In this document: one piece after another, positions 34,407 through 42,993 of the stretch
Layout of the letters: the number at the start of each line of letters is the position of its first letter
Position numbering within the stretch: the first letter of the stretch is position 1
The notes under the pieces: model-generated
What the model saw: the letters and a program-made list of their open reading frames with translations, nothing else
Database searches by the model: none
Told to the model about the DNA's origin: nothing
Origin: Pseudaestuariivita atlantica
Lineage (GTDB): Bacteria; Pseudomonadota; Alphaproteobacteria; Rhodobacterales; Rhodobacteraceae
Assembly: GCF_001205715.1 (NCBI RefSeq)
Contig: NZ_AQQZ01000001.1
Coordinates: 558,001 to 622,000 of the forward strand
Length of the DNA: 64,000 nt
Direction of reading: 5' to 3'
Position numbers and translations under genes: made by a program

Positions 34407-35723
34407 TCAGAGTGTGACCGGGTCGCTGCCGCCGGCGCGGGTGGCTTCTTCCCACGCGGCCTTTGCGAGGTCGGTGGGCAGGGGGCCGTCGATCTCGCGC
34501 CGGAGTTCGAGGCCGAGGAGCGAGTCGTACCGGGCGACGAGGCCCAGTTTTTCGCCGGGTTCCAGCGCCTTGGATTTGAGGATCGTCTGAAGCTCGACCA
34601 TGACCTGCGGCATGGCGAGGTCGTCGCGCAGGGCCGCCTCGATCCTGGCGATGTGGCGGTTCGCGGCCTCGGACGTGGGCGGGACGGCTTCGGCCTCGTC
34701 GTTCAGCGTCTTGATGCGCAGGCGCAGGCGGCGGAGCGCGGTGGCGGCGTCTTCGACATGTTTCCATGAAAAGAGCATGCGCTTGCGGTAATGGGTGCGG
34801 AAGCACAGGAGGCGGAAGGCGAGCGGGTCGATCCCGCGCTCTTCCAGCGTGAAGACCGTCAGGAATTCGCCCGACGACTTGGCCATCTTCACGCCATCGG
34901 TCGCTTCGAGAAACGCGCCGTGCATCCATGTGTGGGCGAAGGGTTTGCCCGTGCAGCATTCGGTCTGCGCGATCTCGTTCGAGTGGTGGATCGCGATGTG
35001 GTCGATCCCGCCGGTGTGGATGTCGATCTGGTCGCCGAGGTACTGGCGCGCCATGGCCGAACATTCGATGTGCCAGCCAGGAAAACCTGTGCCCCACGGG
35101 CTGTCCCATTCCATCTGGCGCTGTTCGCCTTCTGCCGAGAACTTCCAGAGCGCGAAGTCGGTCGGGTTGCGCTTGTCGCCGGCATCGACGCGCGCGCCGG
35201 CCTCGAACCCTTCGCGGCTGGAGCCGGTGAGTTTGCCGTAATCGTCGATCTTCGACGTATCGAAATAGATGCCGTCGCCGGTGCGGTAGGTGAGGCCCTT
35301 GTCCTCGAGCGTGGCGATCATGTCGATCTGCTGGGGGATGTGGGCGGTAGCGCGGCTGAGGATGTCGGGCGCGGCGATGTTGAGCGCGAGGCACTGGCGG
35401 ATGAACCCGGCCTCGTAGCGTTTGGCGATGTCCCACGCGGTCAGGCCCTCGCGGCGGGCGCCGACCTCCATCTTGTCCTCGCCCTCGTCGCCGTCGCTGA
35501 CGAGGTGGCCGACATCGGTGATGTTCATCACGTGTCTGACCGTAAGCCCGGTGTGCCGCAGCACCTTTTTCGCCATGTCGACGAAGACATAGGTGCGCAG
35601 GTTGCCCAGATGCGCGTCGTGATAGACCGTGGGCCCGCAGGAATACATCCTGACCGGTTCGCCAAGGGGTTCGAACGGGTCCGCGGTGCGGCGCATGGTG
35701 TCGTAGAAACGAAGCTGGGTCAT
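34407..35723 (-). CDS. cysS: cysteinyl-tRNA synthetase
   Basis: 438 residues. The zinc ligand Cys29 (YSCGPTVY), the HIGH motif as HLGN (38-41), the zinc site GGIDHIAIHHSNE and the KMSKS motif as KMAKSSG are all in order. The length is a little short of E. coli CysS (461), the difference lying in the C-terminal region. It charges tRNA(Cys). It is convergent with the MttB-family gene and lies 9 nt downstream of the MobA-like gene on the same strand. Confidence 0.96.
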   Translation of the reverse strand: MTQLRFYDTMRRTADPFEPLGEPVRMYSCGPTVYHDAHLGNLRTYVFVDMAKKVLRHTGLTVRHVMNITDVGHLVSDGDEGEDKMEVGARREGLTAWDIAKRYEAGFIRQCLALNIAAPDILSRATAHIPQQIDMIATLEDKGLTYRTGDGIYFDTSKIDDYGKLTGSSREGFEAGARVDAGDKRNPTDFALWKFSAEGEQRQMEWDSPWGTGFPGWHIECSAMARQYLGDQIDIHTGGIDHIAIHHSNEIAQTECCTGKPFAHTWMHGAFLEATDGVKMAKSSGEFLTVFTLEERGIDPLAFRLLCFRTHYRKRMLFSWKHVEDAATALRRLRLRIKTLNDEAEAVPPTSEAANRHIARIEAALRDDLAMPQVMVELQTILKSKALEPGEKLGLVARYDSLLGLELRREIDGPLPTDLAKAAWEEATRAGGSDPVTL

Positions 35724-35732
35724 GGGCGCGGG

Positions 35733-36329
35733 TTAGCTTTGTGCGGGGCGGTTGGCAAGGTAGGCGGCCCAGGCTTCGGGCGTGTCGAGGTCGGTCAGCG
35801 CATGATTGTCCGGCAGCGAAACGCGCAGGAGGCGGTGCGCATGGGCCGCGATGACGGTGCGGGCGCCGGTGTCGCCGGTGCATTTCAGCAGGTCACCTCG
35901 GCAGGCGGGGGGGAAAAGCACCGGATGACCGGGTGTCATGTCCGCTCCGGCTCCCTGCACGATCTGCTCGCCCGAGCCGCTTTGGAACATTGCGGCAATG
36001 AGGTGCAGGTCGTCGGAGGTGATGTCGGGCATGTCGGCGGGGAGGATCATCACGGCGTGATCTTCGGGGATTGCCAAGACGCCTGCGCGGATGGAGGCGC
36101 TCATGCCTTCGGCGGCGTCCGGGACGGCGACGGGCTTGGCGGAGCCGATCAGCGCGGCGCGGGGGTGGTCGAGCGAGGGGAGCGTGACCCAGGTTGGCGC
36201 GACCTTGGTGGCGCGTTCTGCTTGCCGTTCCAAAAGGGGTGTTTCGCCAATCTTTTCAGTAAGTTTGTCGCGGCCCTTCATGCGGCTGGACGCGCCCGCA
36301 GCAAGGAGAAGGATCGCGACGGGCGTCAT
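35733..36329 (-). CDS. MobA/MocA-like nucleotidyltransferase
   Basis: 198 residues of the NTP_transf_3 fold. The N-terminal ILLLAAGASSRMKGRDKL is the nucleotide-binding signature with GxSxRM and Lys, and ILPADMPDI carries the metal-binding Asp. In MocA or MobA the product is a cytosine or guanine dinucleotide of molybdopterin. It overlaps the DMGDH-type gene by 4 nt, so it could be coupled to that gene rather than to a molybdoenzyme; no molybdoenzyme gene lies in the window. The exact nucleotide is not decided. Confidence 0.8.
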   Translation of the reverse strand: MTPVAILLLAAGASSRMKGRDKLTEKIGETPLLERQAERATKVAPTWVTLPSLDHPRAALIGSAKPVAVPDAAEGMSASIRAGVLAIPEDHAVMILPADMPDITSDDLHLIAAMFQSGSGEQIVQGAGADMTPGHPVLFPPACRGDLLKCTGDTGARTVIAAHAHRLLRVSLPDNHALTDLDTPEAWAAYLANRPAQS

Positions 36330-38725
36330 GCGCGGAGCCGGGCGCCGTCGGGGTCGAAGACGGGCTGGCGCATCCGGGTGGCGGGGCGCATCTGGCCGAG
36401 GATTTCGATCTCGGCGCTGTCTCCATCCCAGTCGGCGGGGACAAGGGCAAGCGCCATGGACGTGTCGGTGTGGTGCGAGTAGCCGCCGGAGGTGCAGAAG
36501 CCCCTGACCTTGCCGTCGATCCAGACGGGTTCGTAGCCGTGCACGTCGGCATCGTCGGCGTCGACCGCGAAGGTGACGAGTTGGCGATTGGCGCCTTGCT
36601 GGCGCTCGGCCTCACTGGCGCTTCGTCCAATGAAATCAACCTCTTTCGACCAGTTGATGAAGCGGTCCATGCCGGTCTCTCCCGGTGTGTAGTCAGGCGA
36701 GAATTCCGACAGCCACGATCCGAAGAAGCGGTCGAGCCTGAGCGACATCATCGCCCGCATGCCGAAGGGGCGCATGCCGTGGGGCTGGCCTGCCTGCCAG
36801 AGCGTGTCCCAGAGGCCGCGTTGGTACATCGGGTCGCAATAGATCTCGAACCCGAGGTCGCCGGTATAGCTGACGCGCTGGATGATACAGGGGGTCATGC
36901 CCACGTCGACCTCTGCCACGTCGAGGAAGCGCAGATCGGGCAGGGTGCGGGCGGCGGCTTTCAGGACTTCGAGCGCCTTGGGGCCTGCGATCTGGAACCC
37001 GGTGCGGCGGTCGGACATGTTTTCGACGTGAACGTCGCCTGACAAGTGCTTGTCAAACCACCGCATATGTACGTCCTGCGCGCCGTAGGAGGCAGTCAGA
37101 AGGAAGCGGGTGTCCGACAGGCAGGAGACGGTGAAATCGCCGATCAGCTTGCCCTTGGGCGACAGCATCGGCGTCAGGGACACACGGCCCGGTTTGGGGA
37201 TGCGGCCAGCCATGATCCGGTCGAGGCATGCGCGGGCGTCCGCTCCCGTCACCTCGTACTTGCCGAAATTGTGGGTCTCGTTGATGCCGACGGCCTCGCG
37301 GACGGCCTTGACCTCTCGCCGGGTGGCGTCCCACGCGTTGGAGCGGCGGAAGGACGGGGTTTCGAACCGGGGCTCGTCGCCGGTCGCGAAGTAGTTCGGC
37401 ACCTCCAGCCCGTACTGCGCGCCCCAGACCGCGCCCATCGCGTCGAAGAGGTCGTACATCGGTGTCCGGCGCAGGCCGCGCGCGGCGGGCAATTCCTCGT
37501 TCGGGTAGGCGACGGAAAAGCGTTTCTGGTAGTTCTCGATCACCTTGGGCCGGGTGAATTCCTGCGTCAGCCAGCGCGGGAAGCGGGCGACGTCCATCGC
37601 GGTCACGTCGCGGTCGGGTTCGCCACCGATCATCCATTGCGCCAGCGTCAGGCCGACACCGCCGCCTTGGGAAAAGCCCGCCATCACGCCGCAGGCCGAC
37701 CAGTAGTTCGACAGGCCCGGCACCGGGCCTACCAGCGGGTTGCCGTCGGGTGCGAAAGTGAAGGGGCCGTGGATCACCGATTTCACGCCCGCGCGTTCGA
37801 GGACGGGGAAGCGTTTGTAGGCGAAGGCGATCGAGTCCTCGATCTTGTCGAGGTCGTCGGGCAGCAATTCGTGCCCGAATTCCCATGACGTGCCGTCGAC
37901 CGCCCAGGGTTTGCAGGGCTGTTCGTAAAACCCGATGCAGAGCCCGCGCCCCTCTTGCCGCAAATAGCTTTCGCCCGCCGGGTCCATGACGTGCGGGTGT
38001 TCGGTGTCGCGGTCATAGATCTCGGGCACGTCGTCGGTGACGATATACTGGTGCTCCATCGGGTGGAGGGGCAGGTAGACGCCCGCCATTGCCGCGACCT
38101 CGCGCGCCCAGAGGCCGCCCGCGTTGACGATGTGTTCGGCGTGGATGTCGCCGTCTTCGGTCTGCACGGTCCACGTCCCGTCTGGGCGCTGGAGGGTCGC
38201 CGTGACCTTGCAGTGGGTCTTGATCGTCGCCCCGCCCATCCGCGCGGCCTTGGCATAGGCGTGGGTGGTGCCCGAGGGGTCGAGGTGGCCGTCGAGCGGG
38301 TCGTACAAGGCTCCGAGGATACCGTCGGTGTTGGTAATGGGCGCGATCTGGCGGATCTCGTCCGGACCGACGATCTGCGTTTCCAGCCCCATGAACCGGT
38401 GCTTGGCGCGTTCGGCGAGCAGCATGTCGAACCGGTCGCGGTTGTCGGCCAGCGTGATGCCGCCCACGTGGTGCAGCCCGCAGGACATGCCGGTCAGCTC
38501 TTCCAGCTCGCGGTAGAGCCGGATCGTGTAGCCCTGAAGCGCGGCCATGTTGGTGTCGCCGTTGAGCGTGTGGAAGCCGCCCGCGGCGTGCCACGTCGAG
38601 CCACTCGTCAATTCCGAGCGTTCGATCAGCATCACGTCGGACCAGCCGAGCTTGGTCAGGTGGTAGAGGACCGAGCATCCCACGACACCCCCGCCGATCA
38701 CCGCCACTTGCGTCGTTTCTGTCAT
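36326..38725 (-). CDS. FAD-dependent DMGDH/GcvT-type oxidoreductase, paralogue 1
   Basis: 799 residues from ATG 38725. Residues 1-430 form a DAO-type FAD domain: VIGGGVVGCSVLYHL, then the STWHAAG motif with His46. From about 430 comes a folate-binding GcvT-like domain with PMLSPKGKLIGDFTV and SYTGDLGFEIY. The layout is that of dimethylglycine dehydrogenase and sarcosine dehydrogenase: N-demethylation, with formaldehyde passed to tetrahydrofolate. It is paralogous to the protein at 40277 across its length. Its end overlaps the MobA-like gene by 4 nt. The methylated amine substrate is inferred from the window's theme. Confidence 0.82.
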   Translation of the reverse strand: MTETTQVAVIGGGVVGCSVLYHLTKLGWSDVMLIERSELTSGSTWHAAGGFHTLNGDTNMAALQGYTIRLYRELEELTGMSCGLHHVGGITLADNRDRFDMLLAERAKHRFMGLETQIVGPDEIRQIAPITNTDGILGALYDPLDGHLDPSGTTHAYAKAARMGGATIKTHCKVTATLQRPDGTWTVQTEDGDIHAEHIVNAGGLWAREVAAMAGVYLPLHPMEHQYIVTDDVPEIYDRDTEHPHVMDPAGESYLRQEGRGLCIGFYEQPCKPWAVDGTSWEFGHELLPDDLDKIEDSIAFAYKRFPVLERAGVKSVIHGPFTFAPDGNPLVGPVPGLSNYWSACGVMAGFSQGGGVGLTLAQWMIGGEPDRDVTAMDVARFPRWLTQEFTRPKVIENYQKRFSVAYPNEELPAARGLRRTPMYDLFDAMGAVWGAQYGLEVPNYFATGDEPRFETPSFRRSNAWDATRREVKAVREAVGINETHNFGKYEVTGADARACLDRIMAGRIPKPGRVSLTPMLSPKGKLIGDFTVSCLSDTRFLLTASYGAQDVHMRWFDKHLSGDVHVENMSDRRTGFQIAGPKALEVLKAAARTLPDLRFLDVAEVDVGMTPCIIQRVSYTGDLGFEIYCDPMYQRGLWDTLWQAGQPHGMRPFGMRAMMSLRLDRFFGSWLSEFSPDYTPGETGMDRFINWSKEVDFIGRSASEAERQQGANRQLVTFAVDADDADVHGYEPVWIDGKVRGFCTSGGYSHHTDTSMALALVPADWDGDSAEIEILGQMRPATRMRQPVFDPDGARLRA

Positions 38726-38819
38726 GCCCGTACGTCCCGTTTGCACACGCGCCGACACTATCTTTGACGCCGTCGGGAACCAAGTGCCGAAACCGACGCT
38801 TTGTGTCGTGGAGGAGCCG

Positions 38820-40085
38820 ATGAGAGAACTTCTTGAACTGCCGCACACGGTTGTCCGCAAGGCTCTGGAATACTGGCGGAAATTGTGGGTGCGGGTGGTG
38901 CTGATGGGTGCGCTCGCCGGGCTGGCCATGGCCCTGACCCAGCCGGTCTCGTGGTTGTTGCCCGAGGACCTGCAGACGCGGCTTGCGGGATCGGCCGCCG
39001 ACCGGCTGCTCGACATCATCGCGGGCGCGATGCTGTCGGTCACGATCTTCTCCCTCACGGTCATGGTCACGGTCTTCAACAACGTGTCGAGCCAGTGGAC
39101 GCCGCGCATCCACCGCCTTGCCATGCAGGACGAGGTCACGCTGCACACGCTGGCGACCTTCATCGGCGCGTGGGTTTACGCGCTGATGGGGATCGTGCTG
39201 CGGGAACTGGGCATCTTTCCAGATAACGGGGCCACGGTGCTGTTCGCCGTCACGGTGCTGGTGCTGGTCTATGTCGGCTGGTCGCTGATCCGCTGGGTTC
39301 TGCACCTTCAGACCTTCGGATCGCTCCTGGCCTCGACCCGGCAGGTGGAGGACATCACGACCGAACAGTTGAAGGAACGACTGAACACGCCCTGCCTAGG
39401 CGCGGTGCCGATGCAGGAGGACCCGCCCGACACGGCCGAGATCCTCGTCGCCGAGCGCTGCGGATACGTGCAGCGGATCTACCAGGAGGCGCTGAACGCC
39501 TATTGCGAGGACCATGACCTGACGATCTGGCTTCTGGTGATGCCGGGCGATTTCGTGTCCCTGCACGAACCGCTGGTCGCGGTGGAGGGGGATATCCCCG
39601 ACGACCTGCGCGACACGCTGGACGCACAGATCCGGCTGGGGGACGTGCGCATCCACGATCAGGACCCGCGGTTCGGGCTGGTCGTCTTGTCGGAAATCGG
39701 CTCGCGCGCTCTGTCGCCGGGCATCAACGATCCCGGAACGGCCATTGACGTCATCACGCGCGGGCAGCGCATTCTCGCGCTCTACCGCGACGAAACCGAG
39801 GTGGAAAAGCCCGCCTACGAACGCCTGTGCGTGCGGCCCCTCAGCGCCGGCGCGCTGATCGATGATGTGTTCGGCCCGATCGCGCGTCACGGGGCGGGGC
39901 AGCTTGACGTGCAGATATGTTTGCAAAAAGCCCTCGCAAGCCTCGCGCGGCACCCGGACAAGGGAATCGCGCAGGCCGCCCGCGAGGAACGTGACCGCTG
40001 TGGGCAACGTGCGCTACAGGCGCTGGCTTTCGCGCCCGACAAGGCCCGGCTGAAAGACCATCTGGACGGTGGCGATGATGCCTGA
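38820..40085 (+). CDS. DUF2254 membrane protein
   Basis: 421 residues starting at ATG 38820 behind GTGGAGGAGCC. The N-terminal quarter is membrane-bound, with helices near 22-42, 65-90, 110-125 and 135-155. The MLSVTIFSLTVMVTVFNNVSSQWTPR section is typical of DUF2254. The large soluble C-terminal part contains SEIGSRALSPGINDPGTAIDV, also diagnostic. The family has no proven function. It is divergent from DMGDH paralogue 1 (94 bp between starts) and precedes paralogue 2, but no motif links it to amine catabolism. Confidence 0.85.
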   Translation: MRELLELPHTVVRKALEYWRKLWVRVVLMGALAGLAMALTQPVSWLLPEDLQTRLAGSAADRLLDIIAGAMLSVTIFSLTVMVTVFNNVSSQWTPRIHRLAMQDEVTLHTLATFIGAWVYALMGIVLRELGIFPDNGATVLFAVTVLVLVYVGWSLIRWVLHLQTFGSLLASTRQVEDITTEQLKERLNTPCLGAVPMQEDPPDTAEILVAERCGYVQRIYQEALNAYCEDHDLTIWLLVMPGDFVSLHEPLVAVEGDIPDDLRDTLDAQIRLGDVRIHDQDPRFGLVVLSEIGSRALSPGINDPGTAIDVITRGQRILALYRDETEVEKPAYERLCVRPLSAGALIDDVFGPIARHGAGQLDVQICLQKALASLARHPDKGIAQAAREERDRCGQRALQALAFAPDKARLKDHLDGGDDA

Positions 40086-40276
40086 CGGGCTGATCCACAT
40101 CCGGTCCAAAGGGCGCAATTTGACGATTGCGTTGATCCGAAACTGATCCAAATGTCGGAAAAAAGTGAGCCGAAACTGAAAAGCGACGGAACCTGACCGG
40201 GAAATGTCGGGAACCGGCATGTATCTTGACCCGCCCCCCGCCACGCTGCCGCCAAGGGACCAACAGGAGCGGTGAC

Positions 40277-42697
40277 ATGCGGGACAAGGCACAGGCGGTG
40301 GTGATCGGTGGGGGCGTGATCGGGTGCTCGATCCTCTATCACCTGACCAAGCTGGGATGGACGGACGTTGTCTTGCTGGAACGCGACGAGCTGACCTCCG
40401 GCTCGACCTGGCACGCGGCGGCCAACATCCACGGCCTGCATGACTCGACGAATATCAGCCGCATCCAGCACTACACGATGAACCTGTATAATTCGCTGGA
40501 GGAAGAGACGGGCCAGTCCTGCGGCGTGTTCCAGCCCGGATCGCTGTACCTTGCCCAGACCGAGGCGCGAGAACACCAACTGCGGCTGCAGGCCTCGAAA
40601 GCGAAGCTCTACGGCATGAACTTCCACGAAGTCAGCCGGGACGAGGCCGAGCGCCTGCACCCGCTGGTCAACTTCGACGGCATCCGCTGCATCATGTACG
40701 AACCCGATGGCGGCAACGTGGACCCGTCGGGCGTGACCAACGCCTATGCCGTGGGCGCCCGCCAGCGCGGCGCGGAAATCCACCGCTTTACCCCCGTGAC
40801 CGCGACCGAACAGCAGCCCGACGGCACGTGGATCGTGCGCACGACCAAGGGCGACATCCACACCGAATGGGTGGTCAACGCCGCGGGCCTGTGGGGCAGG
40901 GAGGTCGCCGCTCTGGCCGGTCTCGAACTGCCGCTGCAACCGACCGAACACCAGTATTTCGTGACCGAGACCATCGCCGAAATCGACGCGATGCCCGACC
41001 GTCTGCCGTCGGTCGCGGACCGCGATGGCGAGTATTACCTGCGTCAGGAGGGCAAGGGCCTGCTGATCGGTGCCTATGAACGCGACCTGAAGTTCTGGGC
41101 CGAGGAGGGCACGCCGCTCGACTTCGCGCATGACCTGTTCCCCGATGATCTGGAGCGGATCGAGGACAACATGATGCGCGCGATCGACCGGGTGCCGGTC
41201 GTGGGTGAGGCGGGCATTAAGCGCGTCATCAACGGCCCGATGATCTGGTCGCCGGATTCGAACGTTCTGATGGGGCCGGTCCCGGAGCTGAAGGGCTATT
41301 TCTGCTGCAACGGCATCATTCCCGGCTTCTCGCAATCCGGCGGCATGGGCCTGATGGCGGCGCAATGGATGATCGAGGGCGAGATGCAGTACGACATGTT
41401 CCCGTGGGACATGGCGCGCTTCGGCGACTTCGCGGACAAGGCGTTTACCAAGGCCAAGGTGGCCGACCAATACGCCCACCGCTTCGCCATCCACTACCCG
41501 AACGAGGAACGCGCCGCAGGCCGCCCCTGCCGCGTGCGCCCCGCCTACCAGATGCAGAAGGACATGGGCGCGGTCTTTGGCCTCAACTACGGCTGGGAAC
41601 ATCCGCAATGGTATGCCGAGACGCCGGGCACCGAGGACACCAACGGCTTCACCCGCCAGAACTGGTGGGGCCCGGTCGGCGACGAGTGCCGCATGCTGCG
41701 CGACCGCGCGGGCATCATCGACATCTCGAACTTCGCCAAGTACCGCTGCAAGGGGCCGGGCGCGGCCGAGTGGCTGAACAAGGTCTTCGCCAACAACATG
41801 CCCAAGGCGGTAGGCCGGTCCTGCCTGACGCCCCTGATCGGCGTGCGCGGCGGGATCGCGGGCGACGCCACGGTGACCCGCACGGCAGAGGACGAGTTCT
41901 GGATCATCTCGTCCGGCATGGCCGAACGCTACCAGAAACGCTTCTATGACGCGGTCCCGCTGCCCGAAGGCACGACCTTCGAATCGATGACCGTCGCCAT
42001 GTGCGGCTTCAACGTCGCGGGCCCTGAAAGCCGCGCGTTGCTGTCGCGCCTCACGAACGCCTCGCTCTCGACCGAGGACTTCCCGTTCATGCGCTCCAAG
42101 ATGATCACCATCGCGGGCGTCGAGGCGCTGGCCCTGCGCGTTTCGTTCACTGGCGATCTGGGCTGGGAGCTGCACTGCAAGACGGAAGATCAGGAAAAAC
42201 TCTTCGCCGCGCTCTGCGAGGCCGGGAAAGAGTTCGGTGCTGGCCCCGTCGGCGCGCGCGCACTCATGTCGCTGCGGGTCGAAAAAGGCTATGGCTCGTG
42301 GTCCCGCGAATACTCGCCGGAATACTGGCCGCAGGAAGTGGGCCTCGACCGCCTGTGCAAGATGGACAAGGATTTCCTCAACAAATCCGCCTGCGCCGAG
42401 GTGCTGGCCAAGGAAGCCCGCGAAAACCTCGTCCTCCTGCATATCGACGAAGCGGCGGTCACGGCCTCGAACGCGGACGCGACGGGAGGTGAGCCGATCT
42501 TCAAGGACGGCAAGGGGATCGGCCGGGTCACCTCCGGCACCTATGGCTACACCGTCGGCATGTCGCTGGCCCTCGGCTACGTGAAGGATGCGGGTCCCGG
42601 CGACGCGGTCGAGGTCATGATCCTCGGCCAACCCCACAAGGCCACGATCCTGTCGGAACCGCCGTTCGACCCGAAAGGCGAACGCCTGCGCGCCTGA
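40277..42697 (+). CDS. FAD-dependent DMGDH/GcvT-type oxidoreductase, paralogue 2
   Basis: 806 residues from ATG 40277, with CAGGAGCGG upstream. It shares the full layout of paralogue 1: VIGGGVIGCSILYHLTKLGW at 9-28, STWHAAA with His46, and a C-terminal GcvT half with SFTGDLGWELHCK. The differences are many (for example AANIHGLHD against AGGFHTLNG just after the flavin motif), so the two are old duplicates with probably different substrates. Likely an N-methyl amine dehydrogenase feeding one-carbon units to folate. The cysteine pair FCCNGIIPGFSQ is unique to this copy in the window. Confidence 0.82.
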   Translation: MRDKAQAVVIGGGVIGCSILYHLTKLGWTDVVLLERDELTSGSTWHAAANIHGLHDSTNISRIQHYTMNLYNSLEEETGQSCGVFQPGSLYLAQTEAREHQLRLQASKAKLYGMNFHEVSRDEAERLHPLVNFDGIRCIMYEPDGGNVDPSGVTNAYAVGARQRGAEIHRFTPVTATEQQPDGTWIVRTTKGDIHTEWVVNAAGLWGREVAALAGLELPLQPTEHQYFVTETIAEIDAMPDRLPSVADRDGEYYLRQEGKGLLIGAYERDLKFWAEEGTPLDFAHDLFPDDLERIEDNMMRAIDRVPVVGEAGIKRVINGPMIWSPDSNVLMGPVPELKGYFCCNGIIPGFSQSGGMGLMAAQWMIEGEMQYDMFPWDMARFGDFADKAFTKAKVADQYAHRFAIHYPNEERAAGRPCRVRPAYQMQKDMGAVFGLNYGWEHPQWYAETPGTEDTNGFTRQNWWGPVGDECRMLRDRAGIIDISNFAKYRCKGPGAAEWLNKVFANNMPKAVGRSCLTPLIGVRGGIAGDATVTRTAEDEFWIISSGMAERYQKRFYDAVPLPEGTTFESMTVAMCGFNVAGPESRALLSRLTNASLSTEDFPFMRSKMITIAGVEALALRVSFTGDLGWELHCKTEDQEKLFAALCEAGKEFGAGPVGARALMSLRVEKGYGSWSREYSPEYWPQEVGLDRLCKMDKDFLNKSACAEVLAKEARENLVLLHIDEAAVTASNADATGGEPIFKDGKGIGRVTSGTYGYTVGMSLALGYVKDAGPGDAVEVMILGQPHKATILSEPPFDPKGERLRA

Positions 42698-42993
42698 GAA
42701 TCGGAAAGCGGGGGCCAGCCCCCGCACCCCCGAGGTATTTCCGAACCGAAGAAAACCAAGGTCCACCCCGCGAGGCGGCATCCGCCGAGGCTCGCGGGGC
42801 TTCTCCGGTTACGGCCATCGGGACCTCTCCCTGTACCGCCCCCTGACCGTGGCCCGTTAAGGTTAATCGCCCGTTACCGCATCCGGCTTCTTCGGTTCAA
42901 AAATACCTCGGGAGCGCGAGGGGCCGCGCCCCTCGTCCGGGGGTGTGGGGGCCTGCCCCCACGCGGGAAAAGCGTGCCGAAAGGCATTCCGCC
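42698..42993. repeat. 296-bp convergent gap with two opposed dispersed repeats
   Basis: No gene. Copy 4 of the dispersed family (42726-42753, CCCCCGAGGTATTTCCGAAC then CGAAGAA) reads plus; copy 5 (42887-42912) reads minus, CCCGAGGTATTTTTGAACCG then AAGAAG on that strand. Each follows the end of the nearest gene. Around 42920-42965, GGGGC/GCCCC and GGGGGC/GCCCCC arms make further hairpins, so transcription from both sides could end here. Confidence 0.65.
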
